Shown here: in pieces, positions 17,401 to 24,320 of the stretch
Position numbering within the stretch: position 1 is the first letter of the stretch
Layout of the letters: each line of letters opens with the position of its first letter
DNA from: Nesterenkonia lacusekhoensis
GTDB lineage: Bacteria > Actinomycetota > Actinomycetes > Actinomycetales > Micrococcaceae
Reading direction: 5' to 3'
Length of the DNA stretch: 64,000 nucleotides
Assembly: GCF_017876395.1 (NCBI RefSeq)
Contig: NZ_JAGINX010000001.1
Location: 1,240,001-1,304,000, forward strand
The notes under the pieces: model-generated
Databases searched by the model: none
Told to the model about the DNA's origin: nothing
The model's input: only the letters and a program-made list of their open reading frames with translations
Program-made: the position numbers and the translations under genes

Positions 17401-17778
17401 CCCTACCGTCCGATGCTCGAAGAGCTCGGCGTCGTCGCCGCCGAGGATCTTCTGAGCCTGCGCAACAGCTCCGAAGTTCTGGTGGCAGGGGCCCGAGTGG
17501 CCACCCAGACGCCGCCGATGCGCTCCGGGGACCGCACGGTGTTCATCAGCCTGGACGACGGCACCGGCTGTGTGGACACCACCTTCTTCGACGATGCCCA
17601 GCAGCAGGTCGGTCCGCTGCTCTTCGGCACTCGGCTGATGATCATCCGCGGACGGACCCGACGGACCGGAGCGCGCGGCATGACCATCCAGGCCGACGAG
17701 GCATGGGACCTCCGACAGATGTGGAACGAATGGCGCAGGACCAGACACCCGGCTTCATCTGAACCTCAGCGAGGCTGA
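14422..17778 (+). CDS. dnaE2: Error-prone DNA polymerase (DnaE2/ImuC)
   Basis: A 1118-residue C-family polymerase alpha subunit involved in damage-induced mutagenesis and translesion synthesis. An N-terminal PHP domain starts 'FTHLHVTSAFSAHHGTTRPE'. The palm holds 'ARGSGAGSLVNHLLGI' (about 385) and the catalytic acidic motif 'PDIDVDIES' (about 423). 'LGLLKLDVLGVR' (about 577) and a C-terminal OB-fold (about 1010-1090) complete the DnaE architecture. Length and the lack of a C-terminal tau/epsilon-binding extension fit DnaE2 rather than DnaE1 (about 1180). It is the second gene of a LexA-controlled operon. The GTG/ATG choice is simple: the ATG at 14422 lies 6 bases after the DUF6504 stop. Confidence 0.93.
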   Translation: MASFTHLHVTSAFSAHHGTTRPEALVDAAHAADQHSAAITDRDGLYGAVRHIRACLAAGIRPIVGAGLQVREGSAQSEITVLAHGSTGGAGWAGLTRLISSAHAPKRGARRKAHGSVHRPAWIERSRPAVFLQAEQGPTATVMLGPESDVGQAVLAEDPRRAATLLEDWRQRLPGGVVLEIVVHHTRPGTPFSLQHAAQMLALAEHSGTPAVLTNAVRYLKPDDAVTADVLDSAAHLLPLGSFPGQPNAQAWLKPAEEMHRIAYRVAEQADLPTAAAVAMLEHTEQLAERCQLDPETDLQWRRPKVPELEALGIDGDPAAALRQQCEVGLSLRYPWASGDQLRDIRDRLHQELQTIDHFGYNTYFLTVADVVEMIRGRDVRVQARGSGAGSLVNHLLGISTVDPLEHDLLFERFLGRARTTLPDIDVDIESARRHEIYQAIFERYGHHRVTLLSMQNRYRARGAARDAGLALGLSEERIDQIAESLWRFDAADFRKVLRSKPELREVAELVDTEPQVDLLVDLTERLDRLPRHISMHSCGVILGDSELLSLTPTQPSGMGLPMSQFDKDDIDDLGLLKLDVLGVRMQSAMAYAVREVARVNGPHAAQEGGLPEDTPYVSPEGRIDLDAVPTDDEATYAAIRTTHTLGMFQIESPGQRELIGKLQPTEYSDLIADISLFRPGPMKANMVGPFTERKHGFQRVDYLHPRFAPFLQDSYGVVVYHEHVLRILSDCMDVDLAYADELRRRLQRDPEEVEAEFRRNTAAAGRFTAEETETIWEAMKGFGSFGFCKAHGAAFALPTYQSAWLKTHYPVEFLCALFEHDPGMYPRRLLMAEARRIGIPLLPVDANSSGREYRVERVSAEEKGIRLALRDVRGITEAELDRIVAGQPYSSISELRHRAEPSRPLLMRLASIGALDSLAAGQEQRASRGGLIAYVRQLTARPRRPQATDDQQQSLFDEQLLISSEAPDPSPEEQLEAELEVLSSEVDGHILDPYRPMLEELGVVAAEDLLSLRNSSEVLVAGARVATQTPPMRSGDRTVFISLDDGTGCVDTTFFDDAQQQVGPLLFGTRLMIIRGRTRRTGARGMTIQADEAWDLRQMWNEWRRTRHPASSEPQRG

Positions 17779-17836
17779 GATCACATACCCTGATACCCGG
17801 TCGGAATCCACACACTCGAGGAAGCGTCCCCACTCC

Positions 17837-19342
17837 ATGTCTCGCATCACCTGCCCCGTCCTGAGCAGCAAGATCACCTCAGCCTCCGAGGCGGCCTCAC
17901 ACATCCATGACGGTGACCGCGTCGGCATGAGCGGCTTCACCGGAGCCGGCTATCCCAAGGCCGTCCCCGGCGCCCTCGCCGAACGGGCCCAGGACTCCCA
18001 CCAACGGGGCGAGGAGTTCGGCATCGAGCTCTGGACCGGCGCTTCCACCGCACCGGAGCTGGACGGCGTGCTCGCTGAGGCCGGCGCCCTGCGCAAGCGT
18101 CTTCCCTTCCAGTCGGACCCGACGCTGCGCAGGTCGATCAACTCCGGCTCCACCGAATACATCGACACCCACCTGAGCCACTCGGCCCAGCAGGCATGGT
18201 TCGGCTTCTACGGCAACCTCGATGTGGCAGTGGTCGAAGTCGCCGCCGTGCTGCCCAACGGACTGCTGGTCCCCGGCAGCTCGGTGGGCAACGCCAAGAC
18301 GTGGCTGGACCTCGCCGATAAGGTGATCATCGAGGTCAACGACTGGCATCCGCGTGCCTATGAGGGCTTCCACGACGTCTACTACGGCACCCGCCTTCCT
18401 CCCGAGCGTCGCCCTCTGCAGCTGCTGGATCCCCTCCAGCGCATCGGAGACCCCTACCTCCGCGTGGATCCGGAGAAGGTCGTGGCCATCGTGGAGACCG
18501 AGGCTCCCGACCGCAACCTGCCGTTCAAAGATGCCGATGAGAGCTCCAAGGCCATGGCCGATCACGTGGTGGACTTCCTGCGCCACGAGATCGACCACGA
18601 CCGCCTGCCGGAGAACCTGCTGCCGTTGCAGTCCGGCGTAGGCAATGTGGCCAATGCTGTGATGTCCAACCTGGCCCACAGCGAGTTCGAGAACCTCACC
18701 GCCTACACCGAGGTCATCCAGGACGGCATGCTGGACCTGATCGACACCGGGAAGCTGACCGCAGTCTCGGCGACCAGCTTCTCACTCTCAGCCGAGCGGG
18801 CCGCCGACTTCAACGAGAACATCGAGAGCTATAAGGGCCGCATCCTGCTGCGCACCCAAGAGATCTCGAACCATCCGGAGGCCATCCGCCGCCTGGGTCT
18901 GATCGCCATCAACGGCATGGTCGAAGCCGATATCTACGGCAACGTGAACTCCACCCACGTGATGGGCAGCTCGATCATCAACGGCATCGGCGGCTCCGGC
19001 GACTTCGCTCGCAACGCCTACCTGAACTTCTTCGTCTCCCCCTCGGTGGCCAAGGACGGCGCGATCTCCTCCATCGTGCCCTTCGCCAGCCACATCGACC
19101 ACACCGAGCACGACACCCAGATCCTCGTCACCGAACAGGGCCTGGCCGACCTGCGCGGGCTCTCCCCCACAGCTCGGGCGAAGAAGATCATCCACAGCTG
19201 CGCCCACCCCGACTACCGGGACCGCCTGCAGGACTACTTCGACCGTGCCGCGGCGGCCAACCCGAACGGACGGCACACTCCGCACCTGCTGCGCGAGGCG
19301 CTGTCCTGGCACGAGAACTTCCAGGACAACGGGCAGATGTGA
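17837..19342 (+). CDS. Succinate/acetate CoA-transferase (acetyl-CoA hydrolase/transferase family)
   Basis: A 501-residue protein of the Ach1/ScpC class-I CoA-transferase family. It moves CoA between acetate, succinate or propionate and their CoA esters. Landmarks: 'GMSGFTGAGYPKAVPGALAER' near residue 35, 'QSGVGNVANAVMSNL' near 265, and 'YTEVIQDGMLDLIDTG' near 290, containing the Glu that forms the glutamyl-CoA intermediate. 'GIGGSGDFARNAYL' then 'LVTEQGLADLRGLSP' close the active site. GAGGAAG lies about 12 bases before the ATG. With the acyl-CoA synthetase some 5 kb upstream this may contribute to acetate handling, but they are separated by the SOS cassette and not co-operonic. Confidence 0.88.
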   Translation: MSRITCPVLSSKITSASEAASHIHDGDRVGMSGFTGAGYPKAVPGALAERAQDSHQRGEEFGIELWTGASTAPELDGVLAEAGALRKRLPFQSDPTLRRSINSGSTEYIDTHLSHSAQQAWFGFYGNLDVAVVEVAAVLPNGLLVPGSSVGNAKTWLDLADKVIIEVNDWHPRAYEGFHDVYYGTRLPPERRPLQLLDPLQRIGDPYLRVDPEKVVAIVETEAPDRNLPFKDADESSKAMADHVVDFLRHEIDHDRLPENLLPLQSGVGNVANAVMSNLAHSEFENLTAYTEVIQDGMLDLIDTGKLTAVSATSFSLSAERAADFNENIESYKGRILLRTQEISNHPEAIRRLGLIAINGMVEADIYGNVNSTHVMGSSIINGIGGSGDFARNAYLNFFVSPSVAKDGAISSIVPFASHIDHTEHDTQILVTEQGLADLRGLSPTARAKKIIHSCAHPDYRDRLQDYFDRAAAANPNGRHTPHLLREALSWHENFQDNGQM

Positions 19343-19344
19343 GC

Positions 19345-20253
19345 ATGTCGGAAGAGCCCACTCCCCGCGTCGGCGTCGTCGTCACCGACACTTACCGCCC
19401 CAGCGACGACGACCATGACACCGGGCCGCTGATCGAGGCCCTCTCGGCTCGGAACATCCTCGCCGAGCCGGTGGTCTGGCACCGTTGGCCCGCAGAGGAT
19501 GACTCCCGGCAGTTCGATCTGCTGGTGCTGCGCAGCCCGTGGGACTACGCCGAGCGCGAGCCGGAGTTCCGGTCGTGGCTGCGCACCGCAGCCTCACGCA
19601 CTCAGGTCCTGAACACTCCCGAGCTGGTCGAGTGGAACCTGGACAAGGTCTACCTGCAGCAGCTGCAGCAGCGCGGCGTCGCCCTGGTGCCCACCGAGTG
19701 GGTCCACACCTCGGAGGAGCTCAGCCAGGCCCTGGCTCAGCACGGTGAGGAGTGGGTGGTGATCAAGCCCAGCGTCTCGGCCGGGGCTCTGGACACCGAG
19801 CTGCTGCAGGCCGATTCCGAGCGCGCCCTGACACTGGGCCGGAAGATCCTGGAGCAGGGCCGCACTGTGATGGTCCAGCCGGAGGTCCCCGAGCTCTCCG
19901 AGGGCCGGGAGAAGGCGCTGTACTTCATCGGCGGAGAGCACACCCACACCATCGCCAAAGGGGCGCTGCTGGAGCGCGGCGGCGGCTTCCTCGGCGGCCA
20001 CTATCAGGAGAACCCCCAGGTGGAACGGGCCTCCGCCGAAGAGATCGCCTTCGGAGAGCGTGTGATCAGCGCCTGCGCGGCCGCAGCCGGCACAGAGATC
20101 CCGCTCTACGGGAGGATCGACATCGTCACCTCCACTGAGCACGGCACCGTGCTCCTGGAGGCCGAGCTCTTCGAACCGGCGCTGAACCTACACCGAGCAC
20201 CCCACGCCGCCGACGCCCTGGCCGGAGCCATCGAGCGGACCCTGCAGAGCTGA
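19345..20253 (+). CDS. ATP-grasp family protein, substrate unknown
   Basis: A 302-residue protein with an N-terminal pre-ATP-grasp Rossmann-like domain ('RVGVVVTDTYRPSDDDHD', then 'DLLVLRSPWDYAERE' near residue 55). The ATP-grasp core follows: 'EWVVIKPSVSAGALDT' near 137 (Lys for ATP), 'VMVQPEVPEL' and the late metal site 'LEAELFEPAL' near 273. The 'RSPWDY' motif marks a poorly studied COG0189-like clade that includes DcsG of cycloserine synthesis. It probably ligates a carboxylate to an amine. The GTG at 19339 would overlap the previous stop as GTGA; the ATG at 19345 is two codons further on. Its tight junction with the CoA-transferase suggests co-expression. Confidence 0.72.
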   Translation: MSEEPTPRVGVVVTDTYRPSDDDHDTGPLIEALSARNILAEPVVWHRWPAEDDSRQFDLLVLRSPWDYAEREPEFRSWLRTAASRTQVLNTPELVEWNLDKVYLQQLQQRGVALVPTEWVHTSEELSQALAQHGEEWVVIKPSVSAGALDTELLQADSERALTLGRKILEQGRTVMVQPEVPELSEGREKALYFIGGEHTHTIAKGALLERGGGFLGGHYQENPQVERASAEEIAFGERVISACAAAAGTEIPLYGRIDIVTSTEHGTVLLEAELFEPALNLHRAPHAADALAGAIERTLQS

Positions 20254-20304
20254 CCGTGGCCTCCAGGCTGAGGGCCGCTCCTCCGACCCTCTACAGTGGG
20301 GCAG

Positions 20305-21015
20305 ATGAGCGATGAGCCCCGCCCCCACCATCACGAGGGGCACCGGCGCGGCAGTCTGCCCTGGGGCAGCCTGCTGCGCAACGGCCTGCTGGTCGTCGTC
20401 CTGCTGATCATGCTGTGGCTGGGCTTCAACGTGCGGCTGCCTTCCGTCGGCGAGCTGCAGGCCCAAATCGAGGAGCTGGGGTGGGTCGGCGTCGTCGCCT
20501 TCCTCGCCCTCTACGCCGCTGTCGCTATGACTCCGATCCCGGTGACCATCATGGCGGTCACAGGGGGGCTGCTCTTCGGTGTGATCATCGGCAGCGCCCT
20601 CTCCGTGGCCGGAGTGCTGGTGGGCTGCTGGGGCGCCTATTGGCTGGCCCGCGGACTCGGGCACAGAACGGTGCTGAAGCTGCTGGGTGAGCACGCGCGC
20701 AAGGTCGAGAGCAACCTGCAGGGAGCAGGCTTCCAGGCAGTCTGCACCCTGCGACTGATGCCGGGCTTCCCCTATTGGCCGGTGAACTACGGCAGCGGGG
20801 CCTTCGGCATCGGACAGCGGACCTTCCTGACGGCCAGTCTGGTCTCCACCGTCCCCGGCCAGGTGTCCCTGGTCGCCGTCGGGGCGTTCATCGCCCACCC
20901 GGGGGTCCTCTCAGGGATCATCGTGGCCTGTGCCTGGACTGTGGTGCTGATCATGACGGTGTGGGCCTACCGTGCGTGGAAGGGAACCTCCTCACGGAAG
21001 CTGCCCGGTTCGTGA
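20305..21015 (+). CDS. TVP38/TMEM64 (SNARE-associated, DedA-related) membrane protein
   Basis: A 236-residue protein with five to six helices. It begins with a His/Arg-rich cytoplasmic segment (residues 5-22) and a helix to about 45. The family block is 'TPIPVTIMAVTGGLLFG' (about 76-92), followed by 'GCWGAYWLARGLG', and the conserved re-entrant motif 'RLMPGFPYWPVNYGSGAF' near 155. VTT-domain proteins of this kind act as lipid scramblases or transporters in the cytoplasmic membrane. The ATG at 20305 lies 7 bases after TACAGT (20292-20297), so the message is probably leaderless. It is convergent with the nitronate monooxygenase gene. Confidence 0.87.
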   Translation: MSDEPRPHHHEGHRRGSLPWGSLLRNGLLVVVLLIMLWLGFNVRLPSVGELQAQIEELGWVGVVAFLALYAAVAMTPIPVTIMAVTGGLLFGVIIGSALSVAGVLVGCWGAYWLARGLGHRTVLKLLGEHARKVESNLQGAGFQAVCTLRLMPGFPYWPVNYGSGAFGIGQRTFLTASLVSTVPGQVSLVAVGAFIAHPGVLSGIIVACAWTVVLIMTVWAYRAWKGTSSRKLPGS

Positions 21016-21038
21016 CCGCGCGGCACCACACCCTCCGG

Positions 21039-22058
21039 CTATGAGCCCAGCCGACGCAGCAGCGCCTCGGCGGGCTCCGCGACGGCGTCGCGCCATCCGG
21101 TGCCGGCCCACAGGTTGAGCGTCTCAGCATCACCGGCCGCCGTCGCAGCCCGGCGCAGCGGAGCCGTAAGGTGGTGCAGCGCTGGGAAGCCCAGCGGTGC
21201 TGCGCCGGTCAGCGCCGCGGCGAACTCATTCTCCAAGGCGCGGGCCGGACGCCCGGAGAAGGCCGTGGTGATGATGGTCGCCTCCCGGTCCGCCGCCGCC
21301 AGAGCCTCCTGATGGACCGGGTTCGCACCACTCTCCTCAGTGCGCAGCAGCACAGTGCCCACGACGGCGGCCTCGGCCCCGGCCGCACGGACTTCACGCA
21401 CACGGTCGGGCGTGGAGATGCCTCCGGCGGCCCAGAGCGGCAGATCCGTGGCCGCCCGGATGTGCAGCAGCATCTCCTCCAGCTCGACCGGGGCCGGCGG
21501 CGCTGCAGGAGTCCAGGTCCCCGAATGGCCGCCTGCCTCATGCGACTGGATAATCAGCGCATCGGCGCCGGCGATGTCTGCGTGCTCAGCCTCGGTGACT
21601 GTGGTGACCGTCTGCAGGACCGCGGCTCCGGTGCGCTGCAGGCGCCGGATGTCGGTGGAGGTCGGCAGGCCGAAGGTCACGCTCACCGCCGGCACCGGGT
21701 GTTCTTCCAGGACGGCCAGCTTCTCCTCCCACCGGTCGTCGTCCTCCACGGGAATCTCTGGAAGGCTGACTCCGTAGTGCTGGGCCCACGGCTCGAGCCG
21801 CCGCCGGTAGTCGTCATAGGCCTCCGCACCGATCCCCACCGGCGTGGGGGCGAAGAGGTTCACGCCGAAGCGATCTGTCGCTGCCGAGACCTGTTCGATC
21901 TGCTCGGCCAGCCGCTCAGGACGCTGATAGCCGGCGGCGAGGAATCCGATCCCACCGGCTCGTGCAGCGGCCGCCACCAGCTCCGGCGTGCTGGGACCGC
22001 CCGCCATCGGCGCGGCGACGATCGGCAGGCGCATACCCAGCTGCTCCATCATGGTCAT
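21039..22058 (-). CDS. Nitronate monooxygenase
   Basis: A 339-residue FMN-dependent TIM-barrel enzyme of the 2-nitropropane dioxygenase family, which detoxifies nitronates such as propionate-3-nitronate. Features: 'LPIVAAPMAGGPSTPELVAAAARAGG' style N-terminus, 'RFGVNLFAPTP' near 65, 'VSVTFGLP' near 110, 'ALIIQSHEAGGHSGT' near 150 (the catalytic His region), and 'LPLWAAGGISTPDRV' near 190 with the FMN phosphate-binding 'GTVLLRTEES'. The frame is open far upstream, but GAAGGGAAG precedes the ATG at 22058, and that start overlaps the EamA stop as ATGA. It is thus the second gene of a two-gene operon with an exporter. Confidence 0.9.
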   Translation of the reverse strand: MTMMEQLGMRLPIVAAPMAGGPSTPELVAAAARAGGIGFLAAGYQRPERLAEQIEQVSAATDRFGVNLFAPTPVGIGAEAYDDYRRRLEPWAQHYGVSLPEIPVEDDDRWEEKLAVLEEHPVPAVSVTFGLPTSTDIRRLQRTGAAVLQTVTTVTEAEHADIAGADALIIQSHEAGGHSGTWTPAAPPAPVELEEMLLHIRAATDLPLWAAGGISTPDRVREVRAAGAEAAVVGTVLLRTEESGANPVHQEALAAADREATIITTAFSGRPARALENEFAAALTGAAPLGFPALHHLTAPLRRAATAAGDAETLNLWAGTGWRDAVAEPAEALLRRLGS

Positions 22059-23008
22059 CGTGTCTTCCCTTCTGTTGAATCTCCGGGGCCTCGGCTCGTG
22101 GACCGGCGGCCGCGGCCTCTTCCGCGAGCTCGTCTTCGATGTGTGTGGTGCGGCTGATCGCTGATGATCGTCAGGACGTTGCTGAGGATCACCAATCCGA
22201 TCCCGACCCAAGCGATCAGTGGCAGGTCCTCGGAGAGCGCCACCAGTCCGATCAGCGCTGCGAAGAAGGGATGCATGGACATCCCGAGGCCGAAGACCAC
22301 AGGACTGATCCGGCGCAACACGATCAGATCCAGAGAATAGGGCACGGCCGTCGCCAGGATCCCGGCCACCGCGGCGAAGAAGAACGCCTGCGCCGGAGGC
22401 TGAGCCTGCCAGACGATCAGCGCGGCGACCGGAACCGTCACGCAGGCGGAGAGGGTGGTGGCCACTGCAGTCCCCTGGACTCCTGGCAGCCTCTGCCCCA
22501 CCACCCGGTTGGTCACGATATAGCCGGCCCAACACACAGCGGCCAGCACAGCGAAGCTCAGTCCCAACAGATCCGAGGTGGGCCCCGGCCGAGTGAGCAG
22601 CACGACGCCGCACAGCGCCAGTGCCGCGCAGACCGCATCTCTGGGGCGACGCCCAGAGGTCAGCGCCACCGCCAGCGGTCCCAGGAATTCGATGGTCACC
22701 GCCGTTCCCAGGCCCACTCGCTCGACGGCCGCATAGAGGGCAGTGTTCATCCCGGCGAAGAAGAAGGCCAGCAGCGCCAGGGGCCACCATTGGGAACGGG
22801 TGAACTGCCATACTCGGGGCCGGGTCATCGGCAGGAGCACCAGTGCGGCCACCAGCTGACGCACAGCCACGACGCCGACCGGGGTCATCGTGCTGAACGC
22901 CAAGGAACCCACTGCTGCCCCAGATTGGGTGCTCAGGGCACTGGTGGAGATCACCGCGAAACCCCGCAGGGTGCGCGTTCCAGGTGTGCCGCTGGTCATA
23001 TGTGCCAT
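22055..23008 (-). CDS. EamA/RhtA-family metabolite exporter
   Basis: A 317-residue inner-membrane protein with ten helices in two EamA repeats. Repeat 1 spans about residues 15-135 and carries 'TPVGVVAVRQLVAALVL' and 'YAAVERVGLGTAVTIEFLGPL'. Repeat 2 spans about 145-285 and carries 'LLGLSFAVLAAVCWAGYIV' and 'AVPYSLDLIVLRRISPVVFG'. The wording is closest to RhtA-type threonine/homoserine exporters. An Arg/Gly-rich hydrophilic tail follows (after 288). AGGG lies 7 bases before the ATG. Pairing with nitronate monooxygenase could mean joint handling of a toxic small molecule, but no substrate can be deduced. Confidence 0.86.
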   Translation of the reverse strand: MAHMTSGTPGTRTLRGFAVISTSALSTQSGAAVGSLAFSTMTPVGVVAVRQLVAALVLLPMTRPRVWQFTRSQWWPLALLAFFFAGMNTALYAAVERVGLGTAVTIEFLGPLAVALTSGRRPRDAVCAALALCGVVLLTRPGPTSDLLGLSFAVLAAVCWAGYIVTNRVVGQRLPGVQGTAVATTLSACVTVPVAALIVWQAQPPAQAFFFAAVAGILATAVPYSLDLIVLRRISPVVFGLGMSMHPFFAALIGLVALSEDLPLIAWVGIGLVILSNVLTIISDQPHHTHRRRARGRGRGRRSTSRGPGDSTEGKTR

Positions 23009-23132
23009 TCTGGCACCCTGGGACCGCTGCCGAGACGACGCCGGGCCTCAGCGCCGCTGACCAGGCATAACGCCTGCTCTTCTCGCATGACGCCTCCGTA
23101 GGCGCTTACGGCAGGGCACAGAGATCGCGTCG

Positions 23133-23150
23133 ACTCACATTTAACTCACA
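23133..23150 (+). promoter_or_regulatory. Tandem direct repeat, possible response-regulator site upstream of rpf
   Basis: ACTCACA occurs at 23133-23139 and again at 23144-23150, an 11-bp period that puts both copies on the same face of the helix. TATAAC follows at 23158-23163. OmpR-type regulators such as MtrA bind repeats of this layout and control rpf genes in other actinobacteria. No regulator gene lies nearby, so the link is inference. Confidence 0.35.
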
Positions 23151-23232
23151 GAAACTCTATAACAGGACGGTAACGAGCCCAGATCCCCGCGATTCCGGGC
23201 CTCCCGGGGCGACACGGGGGTTCTTGACCTGT

Positions 23233-23495
23233 TTGACGCAACCTTTTCGAGACCTTTTACTGGATTGCGGACATCTTCTGTGATGTCGGCGTAACTTTCG
23301 AGTTCCGCCTCTGACCGGAGCCACTCCGGATCAGATCGCGTCGCAGAAGCTGCAGGAGCCGGCCGCTCCCCATCACCGTCCATAAGGCCGGCTTCCGCGG
23401 ACAGACCGTTGGACACGTGAGGTGAAGCAGGACGGTGACACGAGGAAGACCTGGGAAGGTCTGAGTGGCGGGGGCTTCGATACAACTCCCTGATT
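23233..23495 (+). promoter_or_regulatory. Promoter and structured 5' leader of rpf
   Basis: TTGACG (23233-23238), 17 bases, TTTACT (23256-23261) give a start near 23268 and a leader of about 228 bases. The leader holds hairpins GACATC/GATGTC near 23270-23287 and CCGGAG/CTCCGG near 23320-23334. A further hairpin, AGCCGGCC/GGCCGGCT (23357-23393), has a 21-base loop. Nine loop bases, TCACCGTCC (23373-23381), match GGACGGTGA at 23430-23438 perfectly, which would form a pseudoknot. Last is AGACCT/AGGTCT with a GGGA tetraloop (23447-23462). The remaining part of the 23009-23495 gap holds the direct repeat but no gene. The c-di-AMP riboswitch consensus was not recognised. Confidence 0.5.
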
Positions 23496-24248
23496 ATGCA
23501 GAACACCAAGACTTTCAAGAAGATCCTCGGCGGCGGCATGGCCGCAGCCACTCTGGCCGGCGGCGCCCTCGTCGCACAGGCCCCGGCCGCCTTCGCCCAG
23601 TCTGACTGGGACCGCCTCGCAGAGTGCGAGTCCGGCGGCGACTGGTCGATCAACACCGGCAACGGCTACTACGGCGGCCTGCAGTTCTCGCAGCAGTCCT
23701 GGAACGCTGCCGGCGGCTCTGGCTCCCCGGCCAACGCCTCCAAGGCCGAGCAGATCCGCGTGGCTGAGAACCTGCTCGAGATGCAGGGCTGGGGCGCATG
23801 GCCCGCCTGCTCCGCTCAGCTCGGCCTCTCCGGCCAGCCCAGCGGCGGCGGCGCAGCGCAGGCACCTGCTGAGCAGCAGGCACCTGCTGAGCAGCAGGCT
23901 CCTGCTGAGCAGCAGGCACCCGTCCAGGAGGCCCCCGTGCAGGAGGCCCCCGTGCAGCAGGCACCGGCTGAGCAGGCTCCCGTGCAGCAGGCTCCGGTTC
24001 AGGAAGCACCTGTCCAGGAGGCACCGGCTCAGGACATCCCGGAGCCGACCGAGCCGGAGGCTGCTCCGGAGGCCGATGTTGAGGTCTCCGGGGAGACCTA
24101 CACCATCCAGGAGGGTGACTCCCTGACCAAGATCGCCGATGCGCTCGGCATCGCTGACTGGCAGGACCTGTGGGGCGCCAACGCCGACCAGATCCAGGAC
24201 CCGAACACCATCTTCGTCGGTGATGAGCTGAAGCTCCCCGTCCTCTGA
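23496..24248 (+). CDS. rpf: Secreted resuscitation-promoting factor (Rpf domain plus LysM)
   Basis: A 250-residue secreted peptidoglycan hydrolase. Residues 1-35 form a signal peptide (basic start, AAATLAGGALVAQ core, cleavage after AFA). The Rpf transglycosylase-like domain follows (about 36-112): 'WDRLAECESGGDWSINTGNGYYGG' includes the catalytic Glu of ECESGG, with 'WGAWPAC' closing the fold. A Gln/Ala/Pro-rich linker (about 122-179) is made of near-perfect repeats. A LysM domain (about 202-249, TYTIQEGDSLTKIADALG) binds the wall. Rpf proteins cleave glycan to restart growth of dormant cells. No Shine-Dalgarno is visible at the ATG; TACAAC 10 bases upstream could drive a nearly leaderless transcript as an alternative. 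Confidence 0.92.
   Translation: MQNTKTFKKILGGGMAAATLAGGALVAQAPAAFAQSDWDRLAECESGGDWSINTGNGYYGGLQFSQQSWNAAGGSGSPANASKAEQIRVAENLLEMQGWGAWPACSAQLGLSGQPSGGGAAQAPAEQQAPAEQQAPAEQQAPVQEAPVQEAPVQQAPAEQAPVQQAPVQEAPVQEAPAQDIPEPTEPEAAPEADVEVSGETYTIQEGDSLTKIADALGIADWQDLWGANADQIQDPNTIFVGDELKLPVL
23859..24032 (+). repeat. In-frame tandem repeats encoding the Rpf linker
   Basis: Three 18-bp units (Gln-Ala-Pro-Ala-Glu-Gln) are followed by eight 15-bp units of the form (Gln/Glu)-Ala-Pro-Val/Ala-Gln/Glu. The 18-bp copies are almost identical in DNA. Slippage would lengthen or shorten the linker without breaking the frame. Confidence 0.85.
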
Positions 24249-24263
24249 TCACTCCATACGGCT

Positions 24264-24320
24264 GATCCTCAGTTGGGAAGCCGGACTGCACTCAGCAGGC
24301 CCTCTTCCCAACTGAGGATC
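24264..24320. terminator. Shared hairpin at the convergent rpf/comEC ends
   Basis: GATCCTCAGTTGGGAAG (24264-24280) and its exact complement CTTCCCAACTGAGGATC (24304-24320) form a 17-bp perfect stem with a 23-base loop. It begins 16 bases after the rpf stop and overlaps the last codons and stop of comEC. There is no clear T-run on either side, so intrinsic termination is unproven, but position favours a bidirectional terminator or 3'-end stabiliser. Confidence 0.6.

Noticed and set aside
23268-23495. Canonical c-di-AMP (ydaO) riboswitch upstream of rpf
   Set aside because: The conserved GACAGCTAACC-type block and the GGGGTGAATCC block are absent, so I did not assign this class.
23859-24032. 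CRISPR-like array
   Set aside because: The repeats are in-frame, contiguous and without spacers; they encode the Rpf linker.
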